From Rathayibacter sp. VKM Ac-2760 (GTDB lineage Bacteria; Actinomycetota; Actinomycetes; Actinomycetales; Microbacteriaceae), in assembly GCF_009834185.1 (NCBI RefSeq), contig NZ_CP047173.1, positions 1,922,001-1,986,000 of the forward strand: a stretch of DNA of 64,000 bases. Direction: 5' to 3'. Under the pieces are notes generated by a model. The model ran no database searches and was not told where the DNA came from. It worked only from the letters and a program-made list of their open reading frames with translations. A program made the translations under genes and the position numbers. Positions 25,747-33,922 of the stretch are shown piece after piece (position 1 is the stretch's first letter; every line of letters begins with the position of its first letter).

Positions 25747-26334
25747 GTGACGCTCACCGCGCTACTGCCGAGCCTGCGTCGCAGCCTCCCGGATCCCTTG
25801 AACGTGAACGTCTGGCCGGAGCTCACGCGCACCACCACGACTGATGTGATCGTCGCGGGCGTCTCCCTCGTCCGCCTCGTCGAGGTCTGTGGTACCCCCT
25901 GCGTGCACATCGCGGCCGGCGTCATCCCTGGCTCCGGCGGCCGGCCCGCGCCGGACCGGCAGGCGACAGCCATCGTCGTCACCGTGACGAAGGTCCGTCA
26001 GGGCGCCGCTGGCGAGCGCGAGCTCTTCATCGACGCGTGTCTTGACGCAGTCCCGGCGGTGTGGCCGGAGATGCGGCTGATCGGGCGAGCGTCCTGCGCT
26101 CACTCACGACCGGTGATCGTCCTCGCCGACACCGGCTGTGCCACGGCTACCCCCTGCTCTGCTGCCGGATCGGCACTCCTCCCCGACGACATCCGCGCGG
26201 GAGACCTGCTCGCCGTGCCGTGCGCGGACGCCGTCGCCCTGCGTCACCTGCGCCCTGTACCGCACGCCACGCTCGCACCGGCCGCGCCGGTCCCCGAGGA
26301 TGGCCGGCCCGCCTGGCTCGGTGCGCTCGAGTAA
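25747..26334 (+). CDS. Unknown protein, paralogue of the convergent 26411 gene
   Basis: 195 residues, no membrane segment. Not recognised. It aligns along its length with the 26411 protein: DVIVAGVSLVRLVEVCGTPC against DVEVAGLSMMAMAAEAGTPC, then AAGVIPGSGG against AAAVVPGSNG, PEMRLIGRAS against GAMRLVGRPT, and LLPDDIRAGDLLAVPC against LLPTDLREGDVLVVPC. Conserved Cys, Gly and Pro residues suggest a beta-rich fold; the Ile/Leu-x-x-GD-x-L-x-V-PC motif looks like a small barrel. GTG start after GAGGGAAG. Divergent from kdp, convergent with its paralogue. Confidence 0.65.
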   Translation: MTLTALLPSLRRSLPDPLNVNVWPELTRTTTTDVIVAGVSLVRLVEVCGTPCVHIAAGVIPGSGGRPAPDRQATAIVVTVTKVRQGAAGERELFIDACLDAVPAVWPEMRLIGRASCAHSRPVIVLADTGCATATPCSAAGSALLPDDIRAGDLLAVPCADAVALRHLRPVPHATLAPAAPVPEDGRPAWLGALE

Positions 26335-26350
26335 AGCGTCTGCTCAACTC

Positions 26351-26387
26351 GAGAAGGGGCCGGCGCTCTGAGCGCCGACCCCTTCTC
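26351..26387. terminator. Bidirectional intrinsic-type terminator
   Basis: A long stem formed by GAGAAGGGGCCGGCGCTC and GCGCCGACCCCTTCTC closes a 3-base loop, with one unpaired position. It lies between the stops of two convergent genes, 16 and 23 bases away, the expected place for a shared terminator. Only short T runs flank it, as is usual in this GC range. Confidence 0.85.
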
Positions 26388-26410
26388 CTCGTGACGCGCC
26401 GCTTTCGCGC

Positions 26411-26974
26411 TCAGTCGCCCCAGGAGACTCCGCCACGATCTGCGGAGAGGCGCCCCGTGTCGCGCGCGCTCCGCCAGACGTCCCGTAGCGCCGTCGTGCC
26501 GAGACAGGGAACGACTAGCACGTCCCCCTCGCGGAGGTCTGTCGGGAGGAGCTCGATCGTCGGCCCCGACGCCGAATGGGCATCCGGGCGGATCCGCATC
26601 GACTGCCGACGCAAACCCGTCGGGCGCCCCACCAACCTCATCGCGCCCGGGACCACCCGGCACCGCTGCAGTTCGGCATCCACCCACACCTGAGCGAGAC
26701 GCCCCTCTTCCGCACGCTCGACCGCCACGACACGGGTCACGACGACCGACGCGAATCGACGCGCTGACAGCAGCCCATTCGAACCGGGGACCACCGCAGC
26801 GGCATTCCGCACGCACGGTGTCCCCGCCTCCGCCGCCATCGCCATCATCGACAACCCAGCCACTTCGACATCTCGCGGACCGTGCACGGTATGCGCCGGC
26901 CACGCCTCCCTCCCCGCCGCTGACGCGACCCGGTTCGAGAGCACGAGTGCGCTGACGGTGTGGAGAAGAGACAT
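26411..26974 (-). CDS. Unknown protein, paralogue of the convergent 25747 gene
   Basis: 187 residues, no membrane helix. It shares with the 25747 protein the blocks VAGxS...GTPCV, PGS(N/G)G, MRL(V/I)GR and GD(V/L)L(V/A)VPC, in the same order and spacing, so the two are paralogues. Function unknown. The ATG at 26974 has GAAAGG about 10 bases upstream; a longer reading to 27034 lacks a site. The pair is inverted around a strong terminator. Confidence 0.65.
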   Translation of the reverse strand: MSLLHTVSALVLSNRVASAAGREAWPAHTVHGPRDVEVAGLSMMAMAAEAGTPCVRNAAAVVPGSNGLLSARRFASVVVTRVVAVERAEEGRLAQVWVDAELQRCRVVPGAMRLVGRPTGLRRQSMRIRPDAHSASGPTIELLPTDLREGDVLVVPCLGTTALRDVWRSARDTGRLSADRGGVSWGD

Positions 26975-27143
26975 GGGACGGGACCTTTCACGAGGGCGTT
27001 CTCCCGTTATAAACCGATCGCCACCGGCCTCCACTGCTCCTCACGGAACCCGGGCGCCGCCCACCCCGAACCCTGACGGGTTCCCGACGGCCGAGGCTTG
27101 ATCACCCTCGACAGCGCCGCCGCAGAGGAGGACGGTGAGTGTC

Positions 27144-27365
27144 ATGGACATCGAAGCCTGGTGGCCGCGACTCAGCGGCGCCGCACAGCAGTGGTTGATC
27201 GAGAACAACGGAGACGTGGTCCCCCCGGCCATCATCGACGAGATCCAAGCAGCGGCCGGCGGGGCCTTTGAGACGCTGCCCGCCGACTCACCGGACGAAG
27301 GCCTCCTGCTTCCAGACGAGGCGACGGAGTGGATCGAAGCGACCGCGAACGGTGAGCAGCCATGA
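27144..27365 (+). CDS. Small conserved-looking hypothetical protein
   Basis: 73 residues: MDIEAWWPRLSGAAQQWLIE, then NNGDVVPPAIIDEIQAAAGG and an acidic tail. Proteins beginning WWPKLSPxTRxWLIxNNGD and followed by PxxVxxEIxxAGG are widespread in actinobacteria from memory, with no assigned function. It is soluble and largely helical. An AGGAGG lies 12 bases before this ATG and only 3 before an in-frame GTG at 27135, so either start is possible. Confidence 0.6.
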   Translation: MDIEAWWPRLSGAAQQWLIENNGDVVPPAIIDEIQAAAGGAFETLPADSPDEGLLLPDEATEWIEATANGEQP

Positions 27366-27494
27366 CCGGTCAGTGATCGCCGCGGGACCCTGGGAGAGCT
27401 TCCCGCTGTAGGGCTTTCGTAGGGAGTGCGCCTCGGTGCGCATGGGTTCTGCGAGGATCCGGCAGAGCGCCTGCTCTCGTCCGACGATGAGGAG

Positions 27495-28055
27495 ATGACC
27501 GCAACTCTCGCGCCGCGCGCCGGCACGCGTCTCATGCATCGTCTCCTTGACCGTGGTGACAGTTGGGGACACCTGACGACGACCGTGAGCCGCTACGGCA
27601 GCGCGAGCAGCACCCTCGTCGTCTACCCGCCAGGCACTCCCGCCGACGAGCGCCGGCTCCTGCGCCTCGCGGAGGCCCTACCTGTGCTCGGCCTCGCCTT
27701 GCTCGGCGGATTCGCGGTACTTGCACTCCTCGGCGCTGACGCCATCCCTCTCGCGATCACGGCCGCCGCTCTCTACATCGCAGGCGTTGTCCTGCTCGCG
27801 CAGCGGACCGCTCGGACTCGGCAGGGATCGGCGCGCGTGACCGTGACCGCATCACTCCTGGTCTCCGGCACCGGTGACACGGATGACTTCGACAGCCTCG
27901 CCGCTGTCGCAGCAGCCCTCCGACGCGCTGATGACCGCCTCAGGAACGGCCACTTCAGCCCGCTCGAACACGAGATGGTCTGGAGCGCCGCACACCAAGC
28001 CGTGACCACCCTTGACTTGAGTAGTCGCCGCGCACATTGGGCGACCCGGCGGTGA
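27495..28055 (+). CDS. Membrane-associated protein, possibly DUF6611-like
   Basis: 186 residues. A polar N-terminal 55 residues (DRGDSWGHLTTTVSRYG, then STLVVYPPGTPADERRLLRL) is followed by a helical hairpin in the membrane (about 64-105), and a soluble helical tail rich in Arg and Ala. The YPPGTxxxERRLLRLAExxP block resembles a family I recall as DUF6611; this needs a profile search. The ATG at 27495 precedes the conserved region, but its GAGGAG is directly adjacent, so the in-frame GTG at 27426 is an alternative start. Confidence 0.6.
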   Translation: MTATLAPRAGTRLMHRLLDRGDSWGHLTTTVSRYGSASSTLVVYPPGTPADERRLLRLAEALPVLGLALLGGFAVLALLGADAIPLAITAAALYIAGVVLLAQRTARTRQGSARVTVTASLLVSGTGDTDDFDSLAAVAAALRRADDRLRNGHFSPLEHEMVWSAAHQAVTTLDLSSRRAHWATRR

Positions 28056-28562
28056 GACAGAACGACGACCTCATTTGCGTTCTGTGAGCATCGCGCTCTC
28101 CCGCCAGCTGAACAACTAGACAGGGACCATGATCTACGCCGCCCCCTCCGAACCGGGAAACTACTCACCGATCTCAGCAACCGGGATGCCGGACGACGAC
28201 GACAACGGTTGCATCGTCCGCGGCAGCAACTGATCCGCTCTCGTCAACACACCTCCCGCGTCACTCACGCTCGTGCTGTCGTCGTTGCGCAGACCGTCCT
28301 GAAGATGACTGAATCGTCGTACAGGTCCAGTAGTCCGCGCCATCTGGTTCGGCCTCGTCTCGGAGTCGCGCTCCGTGCCGTGCAGGAGTTCCCTTCCAGG
28401 GGTCGCCGCATCACGCGCTGCAACGTCCGTGAGGGAAACGGCCGCACAGGACGCCACGGCGAAGATTGCGACAGCCCAGATGGGTACGATCTAGCGCGCG
28501 CATCACTGATGCGTCCCGTCGATGATCGTTGACGGAGAATCTGGTTCTGCGACACTTGTGGG
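28056..28562. other. 507-base interval with one short ORF candidate
   Basis: Between the 27495 and 28563 genes no long frame has convincing codon bias on either strand, and G+C is lower than in the surroundings. A 34-codon plus-strand frame (28129-28233) beginning ATG after CAGGGACC reads MIYAAPSEPGNYSPISATGM and ends DDDDNGCIVRGSN. It is acidic, has no homologue known to me, and could be a small peptide or chance. A minus-strand frame at 28161-28457 starting GTG has weak support. The last bases hold the promoter of the 28563 gene. Confidence 0.4.
28529..28557 (+). promoter_or_regulatory. Sigma-70-type promoter of the copper cluster
   Basis: TTGACG at 28529-28534 and ACACTT at 28552-28557 are separated by 17 bases. 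Transcription would begin close to the GTG at 28563, leaving no room for a ribosome-binding site, so the message would be leaderless. Confidence 0.4.
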
Positions 28563-29165
28563 GTGTCGTCGTCCCGTTCGCTGCGCACCCTCAGGGGTGT
28601 CGTTGCTGCGACGGTTGCGACGATCATCGCCTTGTTCTCGCACGTCGCCGGTGGCGGACAGACTCCGGGGCCGCTGGGTCTCGCAGTACCGCTCGTGCTG
28701 TCGGTGCTGGTGTGCGTGGCTCTTGCCGGGCGCAGGCTTTCCCTGGTTCGCGTGGCGGTCTCGGTCGCGGTGAGCCAGTTCCTGTTCCACACGCTGTTCA
28801 CGATCGGGACCTTCAGCGGCCCGGTTGATGCGCCGATGGTGCACGCGCATCACGGTGCGGTGGTCGATGTCAGCGCAGCGATGACTCACAGCGGCATGCC
28901 CGGGTCCTCGATGTGGGCAGCGCACGTCGTCGCCGCGATCGCAACGACTGCGGCGCTTCACCGAGGCGAGTCGCTCCTTCTTCGGGTCGCGGCGATGACG
29001 AGTCACGTCGTTGCTCGTTTGGTGCGAGTTCTGCCGACTCCGGCGGAAGCTCCTCTGCCCGCCCGACGTTCCTCGTTCGTGCTGCGCGATGTCCTCCCTC
29101 TCGCTTCGGGAGTCTTCCCCCAGGCTGCGCTGCGTCGCGGCCCACCTTCCCTGCTCGCTTCCTGA
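28563..29165 (+). CDS. Membrane protein with His/Met-rich loop, copper-cluster-associated
   Basis: 200 residues. Four to five helices; between the third and fourth lies a loop with APMVHAHHGAVVDVS and MTHSGMPGSSMW, rich in His and Met, the residues that bind copper ions. Proteins of this kind are frequent beside copC in actinobacteria, so a role in copper handling is probable but not proven. The GTG start at 28563 is supported by the adjacent promoter and helix onset. The Ser/Arg/Pro-rich last 40 residues look poorly ordered. Confidence 0.65.
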   Translation: MSSSRSLRTLRGVVAATVATIIALFSHVAGGGQTPGPLGLAVPLVLSVLVCVALAGRRLSLVRVAVSVAVSQFLFHTLFTIGTFSGPVDAPMVHAHHGAVVDVSAAMTHSGMPGSSMWAAHVVAAIATTAALHRGESLLLRVAAMTSHVVARLVRVLPTPAEAPLPARRSSFVLRDVLPLASGVFPQAALRRGPPSLLAS

Positions 29166-29557
29166 TCATCGACGCGAGCCGCAGCGCGAACTTCTCCGCA
29201 CGTCCCATCGCATCCTGACGTGCCTCTCTCGATCACCAATGAGGTGACCAACAGCGTCCCTGCGGGTCAGCGTCTTGACGATCCCTCCTAGCCGGGTCAA
29301 TCCGGCCCGGCGCTTCTGTAGGCGCGGCGGCGGTCTGCGGGTGTTCCCGTGGGCGCTTCTGAATGAAGCCCGACCGAGGCGCATCCATCGACGTTGGTCT
29401 ACGGCAATCTCTTTCCGCCTTTCCAGCTCGCGATACCTCGGCGACGCCGGTACTAGGCCCACCATCCAGTGGCTCGTTCTCGCTCGATATCCGGCTGAGT
29501 GCTCTGGGTGAGCTGCGCACTGATCAGGGCTTCGACGGGAGATCGGTCTGTTCGGGC
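29166..29557. other. 392-base interval without a convincing gene
   Basis: Lower G+C and no frame with good codon bias. A 6-bp hairpin (GCCGGG/CCCGGC, 29291-29311) could end the 28563 transcript. The rest must contain the promoter for the copC operon, but I cannot place it. Confidence 0.5.
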
Positions 29558-29737
29558 GTGACCCCGACGGTACTGATCGCGCAGTTGGAGTGCTCGGAGC
29601 GACAGCTCGCGAAGTTCTACAACCGGCGCGCCGACCGCGACGGCGACGCCAAGCGCGGCGCCTACGACGACCACGTGAACCGGCTCTACAGCCGAAGCAC
29701 TCCCCATCTGACGACCACGAAGGAGACCGACCGATGA
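29558..29737 (+). CDS. Small ORF overlapping the copC start
   Basis: 59 residues from a GTG: ends VNRLYSRSTPHLTTTKETDR. Codon usage is strongly GC3-biased, unlike the bases before it, and the stop overlaps the copC ATG (ATGA), as in translationally coupled genes here. The middle is charged and helical (ERQLAKFYNRRADRDGDA). It may be a real small protein or the surviving C-terminus of a longer one whose 5' part has decayed, since the same frame is open upstream with poorer bias. Confidence 0.4.
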   Translation: MTPTVLIAQLECSERQLAKFYNRRADRDGDAKRGAYDDHVNRLYSRSTPHLTTTKETDR

Positions 29738-30327
29738 CCTCTCGACACCCGCGACGGCTGCCCGCCGCGCTGGCGACCCTCGCCCTGGCCGGCGTTCTGC
29801 TCGGGACCGCCGGGCCGGCTCAGGCGCACGATCAGCTGATCAGCAGCACTCCCGGCTCCGGCGAGCACTTCACGAACTCGCCCGCGGAGGTGACGCTGAC
29901 GTACTCCGAGGACGTCCTCACGATCGGCGCGCTCGTCCTCGTCACCGACATGGACGGCATCGATCACGTCTCCGGGCCGGTCGAGCTGGCTGACTCCCGG
30001 GTCACGGCGCCGCTCGAGCCGGCGCTGCCTAGCGGCTCGTACGACCTGAAGTGGCGGGTCGTCTCCGCCGACGGGCACCCCATCAGCGGCATCGTCCCCT
30101 TCACCGTGGGCGACGGCGCGTCCTCGCAGTCCGCCGCCCTTGCGGAACCGACACCGACCGCCTCGCCGACCGTCGTCGCGGCCGTTTCGACGCAGACCGC
30201 GCCGGACGTCCTGCGGCCCGCTCTGATCGGCCTGGCCGGCGCCGTGCTCGCCGTCGCCCTCTTCCTCGCATTCACCCGCCGACGCGGGCGACCCTCGACC
30301 ACCACCAGAGACCGGCCGTCGTCGTGA
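29734..30327 (+). CDS. copC: CopC/YobA-family copper-binding protein with C-terminal anchor
   Basis: 197 residues. A signal peptide ends in GPAQA; the mature chain begins HDQLISSTPGSGE, the N-terminal copper-site His of CopC. Next come VTLTYSEDV, WRVVSADGHPISGIVPFTV (second His region) and a Thr/Ala-rich linker, then one transmembrane helix near the C-terminus (about 166-186). It binds Cu(II) outside the membrane and passes it on. The ATG follows AAGGAG by 8 bases. The PCuAC, DyP and PepSY genes follow in the same direction. Confidence 0.92.
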   Translation: MTSRHPRRLPAALATLALAGVLLGTAGPAQAHDQLISSTPGSGEHFTNSPAEVTLTYSEDVLTIGALVLVTDMDGIDHVSGPVELADSRVTAPLEPALPSGSYDLKWRVVSADGHPISGIVPFTVGDGASSQSAALAEPTPTASPTVVAAVSTQTAPDVLRPALIGLAGAVLAVALFLAFTRRRGRPSTTTRDRPSS

Positions 30328-30377
30328 CGACCGGCATCCTCCACCCACCGCACCACCTCACAGGAAGGCGCCACAGC

Positions 30378-30920
30378 ATGCGCACTCGTCACTTCACCAC
30401 CCTCACCGCCCTCTCGGCCGCGGCCCTGCTCGCCCTGACCGGCTGCAGCGCCGGAGCCTCCGGCACCACCGCCGAAATCACGCCCGCCGGATCGGAGGTG
30501 AGCATCACCGACGGCTGGGTGAAGGCCGCCGACTCCGGCATGTCCGCCGCATTCGGCGAGCTGGAGAACACCGGCACCGAGGACGTGACCGTCGTCTCCG
30601 CGACCTCTGCCGCGTCCTCCGAGCTCGAGCTGCACGAGACGGTCGCGAACGAGTCGGGCGAGATGGTGATGCGCGCGAAGGAGAACGGCTTCACGATCCC
30701 GGCCGGCGGCAGCCTCGACCTGGCCCCGGGCGGAAACCACATCATGCTGATGGACCTGACCGAGCCGATCGTCGCCGGCGACGAGGTCACCGTGACTCTC
30801 ACCTTCTCGGACGACTCCACGACGGAGTTCACCGTCCCCGCGCGCGACTACGCCGGCGCGAACGAGAACTACGAGGGCGGCGACATGGACATGGACATGG
30901 ACATGGGCGGCGAGGGCTGA
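30378..30920 (+). CDS. Copper chaperone PCu(A)C lipoprotein
   Basis: 180 residues. A signal peptide with lipobox LALTGC (Cys at residue 23) anchors it outside the membrane. The DUF461/PCuAC fold shows the copper motif His-x(n)-Met...His-x-Met: LELHETVANESGEMVM and NHIMLMDL. The C-terminus is a short Met/Asp repeat (MDMDMDM), an extra metal-binding tail. It hands Cu(I) to cuproenzymes such as cytochrome oxidase or oxidases of the GlxA type. AGGAAGG lies upstream of the ATG; its stop shares one base with the next start. Confidence 0.93.
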   Translation: MRTRHFTTLTALSAAALLALTGCSAGASGTTAEITPAGSEVSITDGWVKAADSGMSAAFGELENTGTEDVTVVSATSAASSELELHETVANESGEMVMRAKENGFTIPAGGSLDLAPGGNHIMLMDLTEPIVAGDEVTVTLTFSDDSTTEFTVPARDYAGANENYEGGDMDMDMDMGGEG

Positions 30921-32161
30921 TGAGCAAGGACCGCGACCCCGACCACGACGCTGACGAGCGCCCACGCAGCGCCGTCAGCCGGCGACGGCTCCTCCTCGGC
31001 GGGGCCGTCGCCGGCATCGGCGCGGCCGGCGCGATCGGCGCCGACCAGCTGCTCGGCCGCAGCGGCACTCCCTCCGCCGCAGCCGCGGCGCTGAACGGCG
31101 ACGAGACGATCCCCTTCCACGGTGCGCATCAGGCGGGGATCGCCGCGACGCCGCAGGCGCATGCGACGTTCGTCGCCCTCGATCTGCGTGAGAGCACCGA
31201 TCGGGACGGGCTGCGGCGGATGCTGCGGATCCTGTCTGACGACGCCGCCCGCCTTACGCAGGGGCAGCCGGCGCTGGCCGACTCCGAGCCCGAGCTCGGC
31301 GTCGTGCCCGCACGCCTCACGGTGACCTTCGGGTTCGGGCCGCGGCTCGTGTCCCTCGCGGCGGGGGAGGAGGCGAAGCCGGCCTGGCTGGCACCGCTGC
31401 CCGCGTTCGGGATCGACCGGCTCGAGGAGCAGTGGAACGACGGGGACCTGCTGCTGCAGTTCCACGCCGACGACGCATTCACGATCGCGCACGCGCTGCG
31501 GATGCTGCTGAAGAACACCCGCACCTTCGCGAGCGTCCGCTGGACCCAGACCGGGTTCCGCCGCGCGCACGGATCGGAGAAGGCCGGCACCACGATGCGG
31601 AACCTGTTCGGCCAGGTCGACGGGACCGTCAACCCGCGGCCCGAGGACGTCGACTTCGACGAGCTCGTCTGGGTCCGCGACGGCTGGCTCGCCGGCGGCA
31701 CCGGGCTGGTGCTGCGCCGCATCCGGATGGACCTGGACAAGTGGGACCGCCTGGACCGCAGCGGCCGCGAGCAGTCCGTCGGCCGGACCCTCGCGAACGG
31801 CGCACCCCTCACCGGGACGGCGGAGACCGACGAGCCCGACTTCGAGGCGACGACCGCCATCGGCTTCCCGGTGATCCCGGAGTTCTCGCACATGAGACGA
31901 GCCCGCTCGGAGAACACCGCCGAACGCTTCCACCGCCGCGCCTACAACTACGACGACACCCCGACCGGTGAGGAGATCTCCAACTCCGGGCTGATCTTCG
32001 CCGCGTACCAGGCCGACGTCACCAAGCAGTTCGTGCCGATCCAGAAGCGCCTGGACGAGCTGGACCTGCTCAACGAGTGGACCACGCCGATCGGCTCCGC
32101 CGTCTTCGCGATCCCACCGGGCTGCGCCGAGGGCGGCTACATCGGCGACACCCTCCTCTGA
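30920..32161 (+). CDS. Tat-exported DyP-type heme peroxidase
   Basis: 413 residues. The twin-arginine signal is SRRRLLLGGAVAGIG (about 20-34). The DyP motif GxxDG appears as GQVDGT, and the heme-ligand His region includes ERFHRRAYNYDD. A start overlapping the PCuAC stop (TGATG) puts it in the same operon. In Streptomyces lividans the homologous order copC, PCuAC-like protein, DyP (DtpA) serves copper delivery to the oxidase GlxA, so a role in copper-linked oxidation is likely. EfeB of iron uptake is the alternative, but no EfeU or EfeO is seen. Confidence 0.9.
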   Translation: MSKDRDPDHDADERPRSAVSRRRLLLGGAVAGIGAAGAIGADQLLGRSGTPSAAAAALNGDETIPFHGAHQAGIAATPQAHATFVALDLRESTDRDGLRRMLRILSDDAARLTQGQPALADSEPELGVVPARLTVTFGFGPRLVSLAAGEEAKPAWLAPLPAFGIDRLEEQWNDGDLLLQFHADDAFTIAHALRMLLKNTRTFASVRWTQTGFRRAHGSEKAGTTMRNLFGQVDGTVNPRPEDVDFDELVWVRDGWLAGGTGLVLRRIRMDLDKWDRLDRSGREQSVGRTLANGAPLTGTAETDEPDFEATTAIGFPVIPEFSHMRRARSENTAERFHRRAYNYDDTPTGEEISNSGLIFAAYQADVTKQFVPIQKRLDELDLLNEWTTPIGSAVFAIPPGCAEGGYIGDTLL

Positions 32162-32201
32162 CCCGCGCCAGCACCCGTTCGAGCATCGAAGGACCAGCAC
32201 C

Positions 32202-33668
32202 ATGACCACCACCGCCACGAAACCCCGCGACTCCGCCGACACCCCACCCCCGCCACAACGGCGCAAGGGCGGGTGGTTCGGGCAGCTGCTGCTGCGACTG
32301 CACTTCTACGCCGCCCTGTTCGTCGGACCGTTCATCCTCGTCGCCGCCGGCAGCGGCGCGCTCTACGCGCTCACCCCCCAGCTCGAGCAGGTCGTCTACG
32401 CCCAGGAGCTGCACGCCCCCGAAGCCGACAGCTACCTCCCACTGGCCGACCAGATTGACGCGGCCGACGACTACTCGGGAGGCGGGCAGAGCATCGCCGC
32501 CGTCCGCCCCGCCCCGAACCCCGGCGACACCACCCGGGTGATGTACGCGGACCCCTCCCTCGGCGCCAGCGAGACCCGCGCAATCTTCATCGACCCGGCC
32601 ACCGCCGACGTCCGCGGCGACCTCACCGCCTACGGCACCAGCGGCGCCCTGCCGCTGCGCACCTGGGTCAGCGACCTACACCGCACCCTCCACCTCGGCG
32701 ACGTCGGCCGCTACTACAGCGAGCTCGCCGCCTCCTGGCTCGGCGTCGTCGCCCTCGCAGGCCTGGGCCTGTGGATCATTCGGATCCGCCGCGCCCGCGT
32801 CAAGAAGGACCTGCTGCGCCCCGCGCCGAGGACCACCGGCTACAGGCGCCTGTTCTCCTGGCACGCCTCCACCGGCATCTGGCTCCTGGTCGGCGCACTG
32901 TTCCTCTCGACCACCGGCATCACATGGTCGCTGTACGGAGGCGGGAACTTCGAGACCCTCCGCTCCGCCGTCGGCTGGACCACACCCTCGCTGGGGACGA
33001 CGCTCGGCGACCGGACCGGCGAGGTGGCCGACGAGCACGCCGGACACGCCGGACACGGCGCGGCCACCGGCGACGCCGTCGAGTCGACGGCGGGCTACTC
33101 GCCGGCCGCCTACGACTCGGTGCTCTCGGTCGCCCGCGAGGTCAACGTGAACACCGGACTGGTCGAGATCCGGCCGCCCGCGGACCAGGGATCGGCCTGG
33201 GTCGTGCAGGAGATCCAGCGCAGCTTCCCGACCGAGGTCGACGGCGTCGCGATCGACGGGAGCACGATGCAGGTCGTCGACCGGGTCGACTTCGCCGATT
33301 TCGGCCTCGTCGCCAAGCTCTCCCGCTGGGGCATCGACACCCACATGGGCTCGATGTTCGGGCTGCCCAACCAGCTGCTGCTGTTCGTCACCGCAGCCGG
33401 CATCGCCACGATGGTCGTGCTCGGCTACCTGATGTGGTGGAAGCGCCGCCCCACGCGCGACCCGCAACGGCGGGTAGGAAACGCACCCGAGCGAGGCGCG
33501 CTTCGTCGCGCCCCATGGTGGGGCACCGCCGCCGTGCTGCTCGTCGCCGCCGCAATCGGACTGTTCCTGCCGCTACTCGGCGCCAGCCTCGCGGCCTTCG
33601 TCCTCATCGACACGCTGCTCGGGCTCAACGCCAGACGGCGGCCCGCCGGAGCGACGAACCAGCGGTAA
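32202..33668 (+). CDS. PepSY-associated transmembrane protein
   Basis: 488 residues. The layout is of the PepSY_TM family: first helix at about 28-52 (LRLHFYAALFVGPFILVAAG), a long extracytoplasmic PepSY region, helices near 175-195 and 220-245 (FSWHASTGIWLLVGALFL), a second exported stretch with His-rich HAGHAGHG, and two or more C-terminal helices. The His residues in helices (HFYAALF; SWHAST; GIDTHMGSMFG) resemble heme-ligand positions of related iron/copper reductases. It may supply electrons or reduce metals for the cluster. Starts 40 bases after the peroxidase gene. Confidence 0.85.
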   Translation: MTTTATKPRDSADTPPPPQRRKGGWFGQLLLRLHFYAALFVGPFILVAAGSGALYALTPQLEQVVYAQELHAPEADSYLPLADQIDAADDYSGGGQSIAAVRPAPNPGDTTRVMYADPSLGASETRAIFIDPATADVRGDLTAYGTSGALPLRTWVSDLHRTLHLGDVGRYYSELAASWLGVVALAGLGLWIIRIRRARVKKDLLRPAPRTTGYRRLFSWHASTGIWLLVGALFLSTTGITWSLYGGGNFETLRSAVGWTTPSLGTTLGDRTGEVADEHAGHAGHGAATGDAVESTAGYSPAAYDSVLSVAREVNVNTGLVEIRPPADQGSAWVVQEIQRSFPTEVDGVAIDGSTMQVVDRVDFADFGLVAKLSRWGIDTHMGSMFGLPNQLLLFVTAAGIATMVVLGYLMWWKRRPTRDPQRRVGNAPERGALRRAPWWGTAAVLLVAAAIGLFLPLLGASLAAFVLIDTLLGLNARRRPAGATNQR

Positions 33669-33675
33669 CAACCAT

Positions 33676-33716
33676 GCTGCGGCGTCGCTTTCACGTCAGG
33701 AAAGCGATGCCGCAGC
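33676..33716 (+). terminator. Long hairpin after the copper cluster
   Basis: A 17-bp stem with a single wobble position (33676-33692 with 33700-33716) closes a 7-base loop, starting 7 bases after the PepSY gene stop. No T run follows, but position and strength suggest a transcription terminator. Confidence 0.75.
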
Positions 33717-33810
33717 GAGTACCTTCGGCGCTCGAGAGCAACGGTGCCACTTGCGCGCCGCCCCGGCGTCCGGAGACGATCTTCGCGCGGGACCGCTCCC
33801 GGACCGTGTG

Positions 33811-33823
33811 CCGACCTGGTCGG
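33811..33823. promoter_or_regulatory. Palindrome upstream of ECF sigma gene
   Basis: CCGACC-T-GGTCGG is a perfect 13-bp palindrome about 100 bases before the sigma-factor start, followed by a CCCC/GGGG mini-hairpin at 33827-33839. It is a possible repressor site. No binder is known. Confidence 0.35.
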
Positions 33824-33922
33824 TGTCCCCTGAGTGGGGGTACCGCGCATGCCCAAGATGAGGAATCGGAGCAGGTCGCTCTGTCACGATGACGGCGTGC
33901 TCATTCGCTGGTCGGATCAGCG

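Noticed and set aside
28161..28457. Minus-strand 98-codon frame starting MASCAAVSLTDVAARD
   Set aside because: The hydrophobic stretch before it has no start codon and the remainder is low-quality; possible decayed lipoprotein but not supportable.
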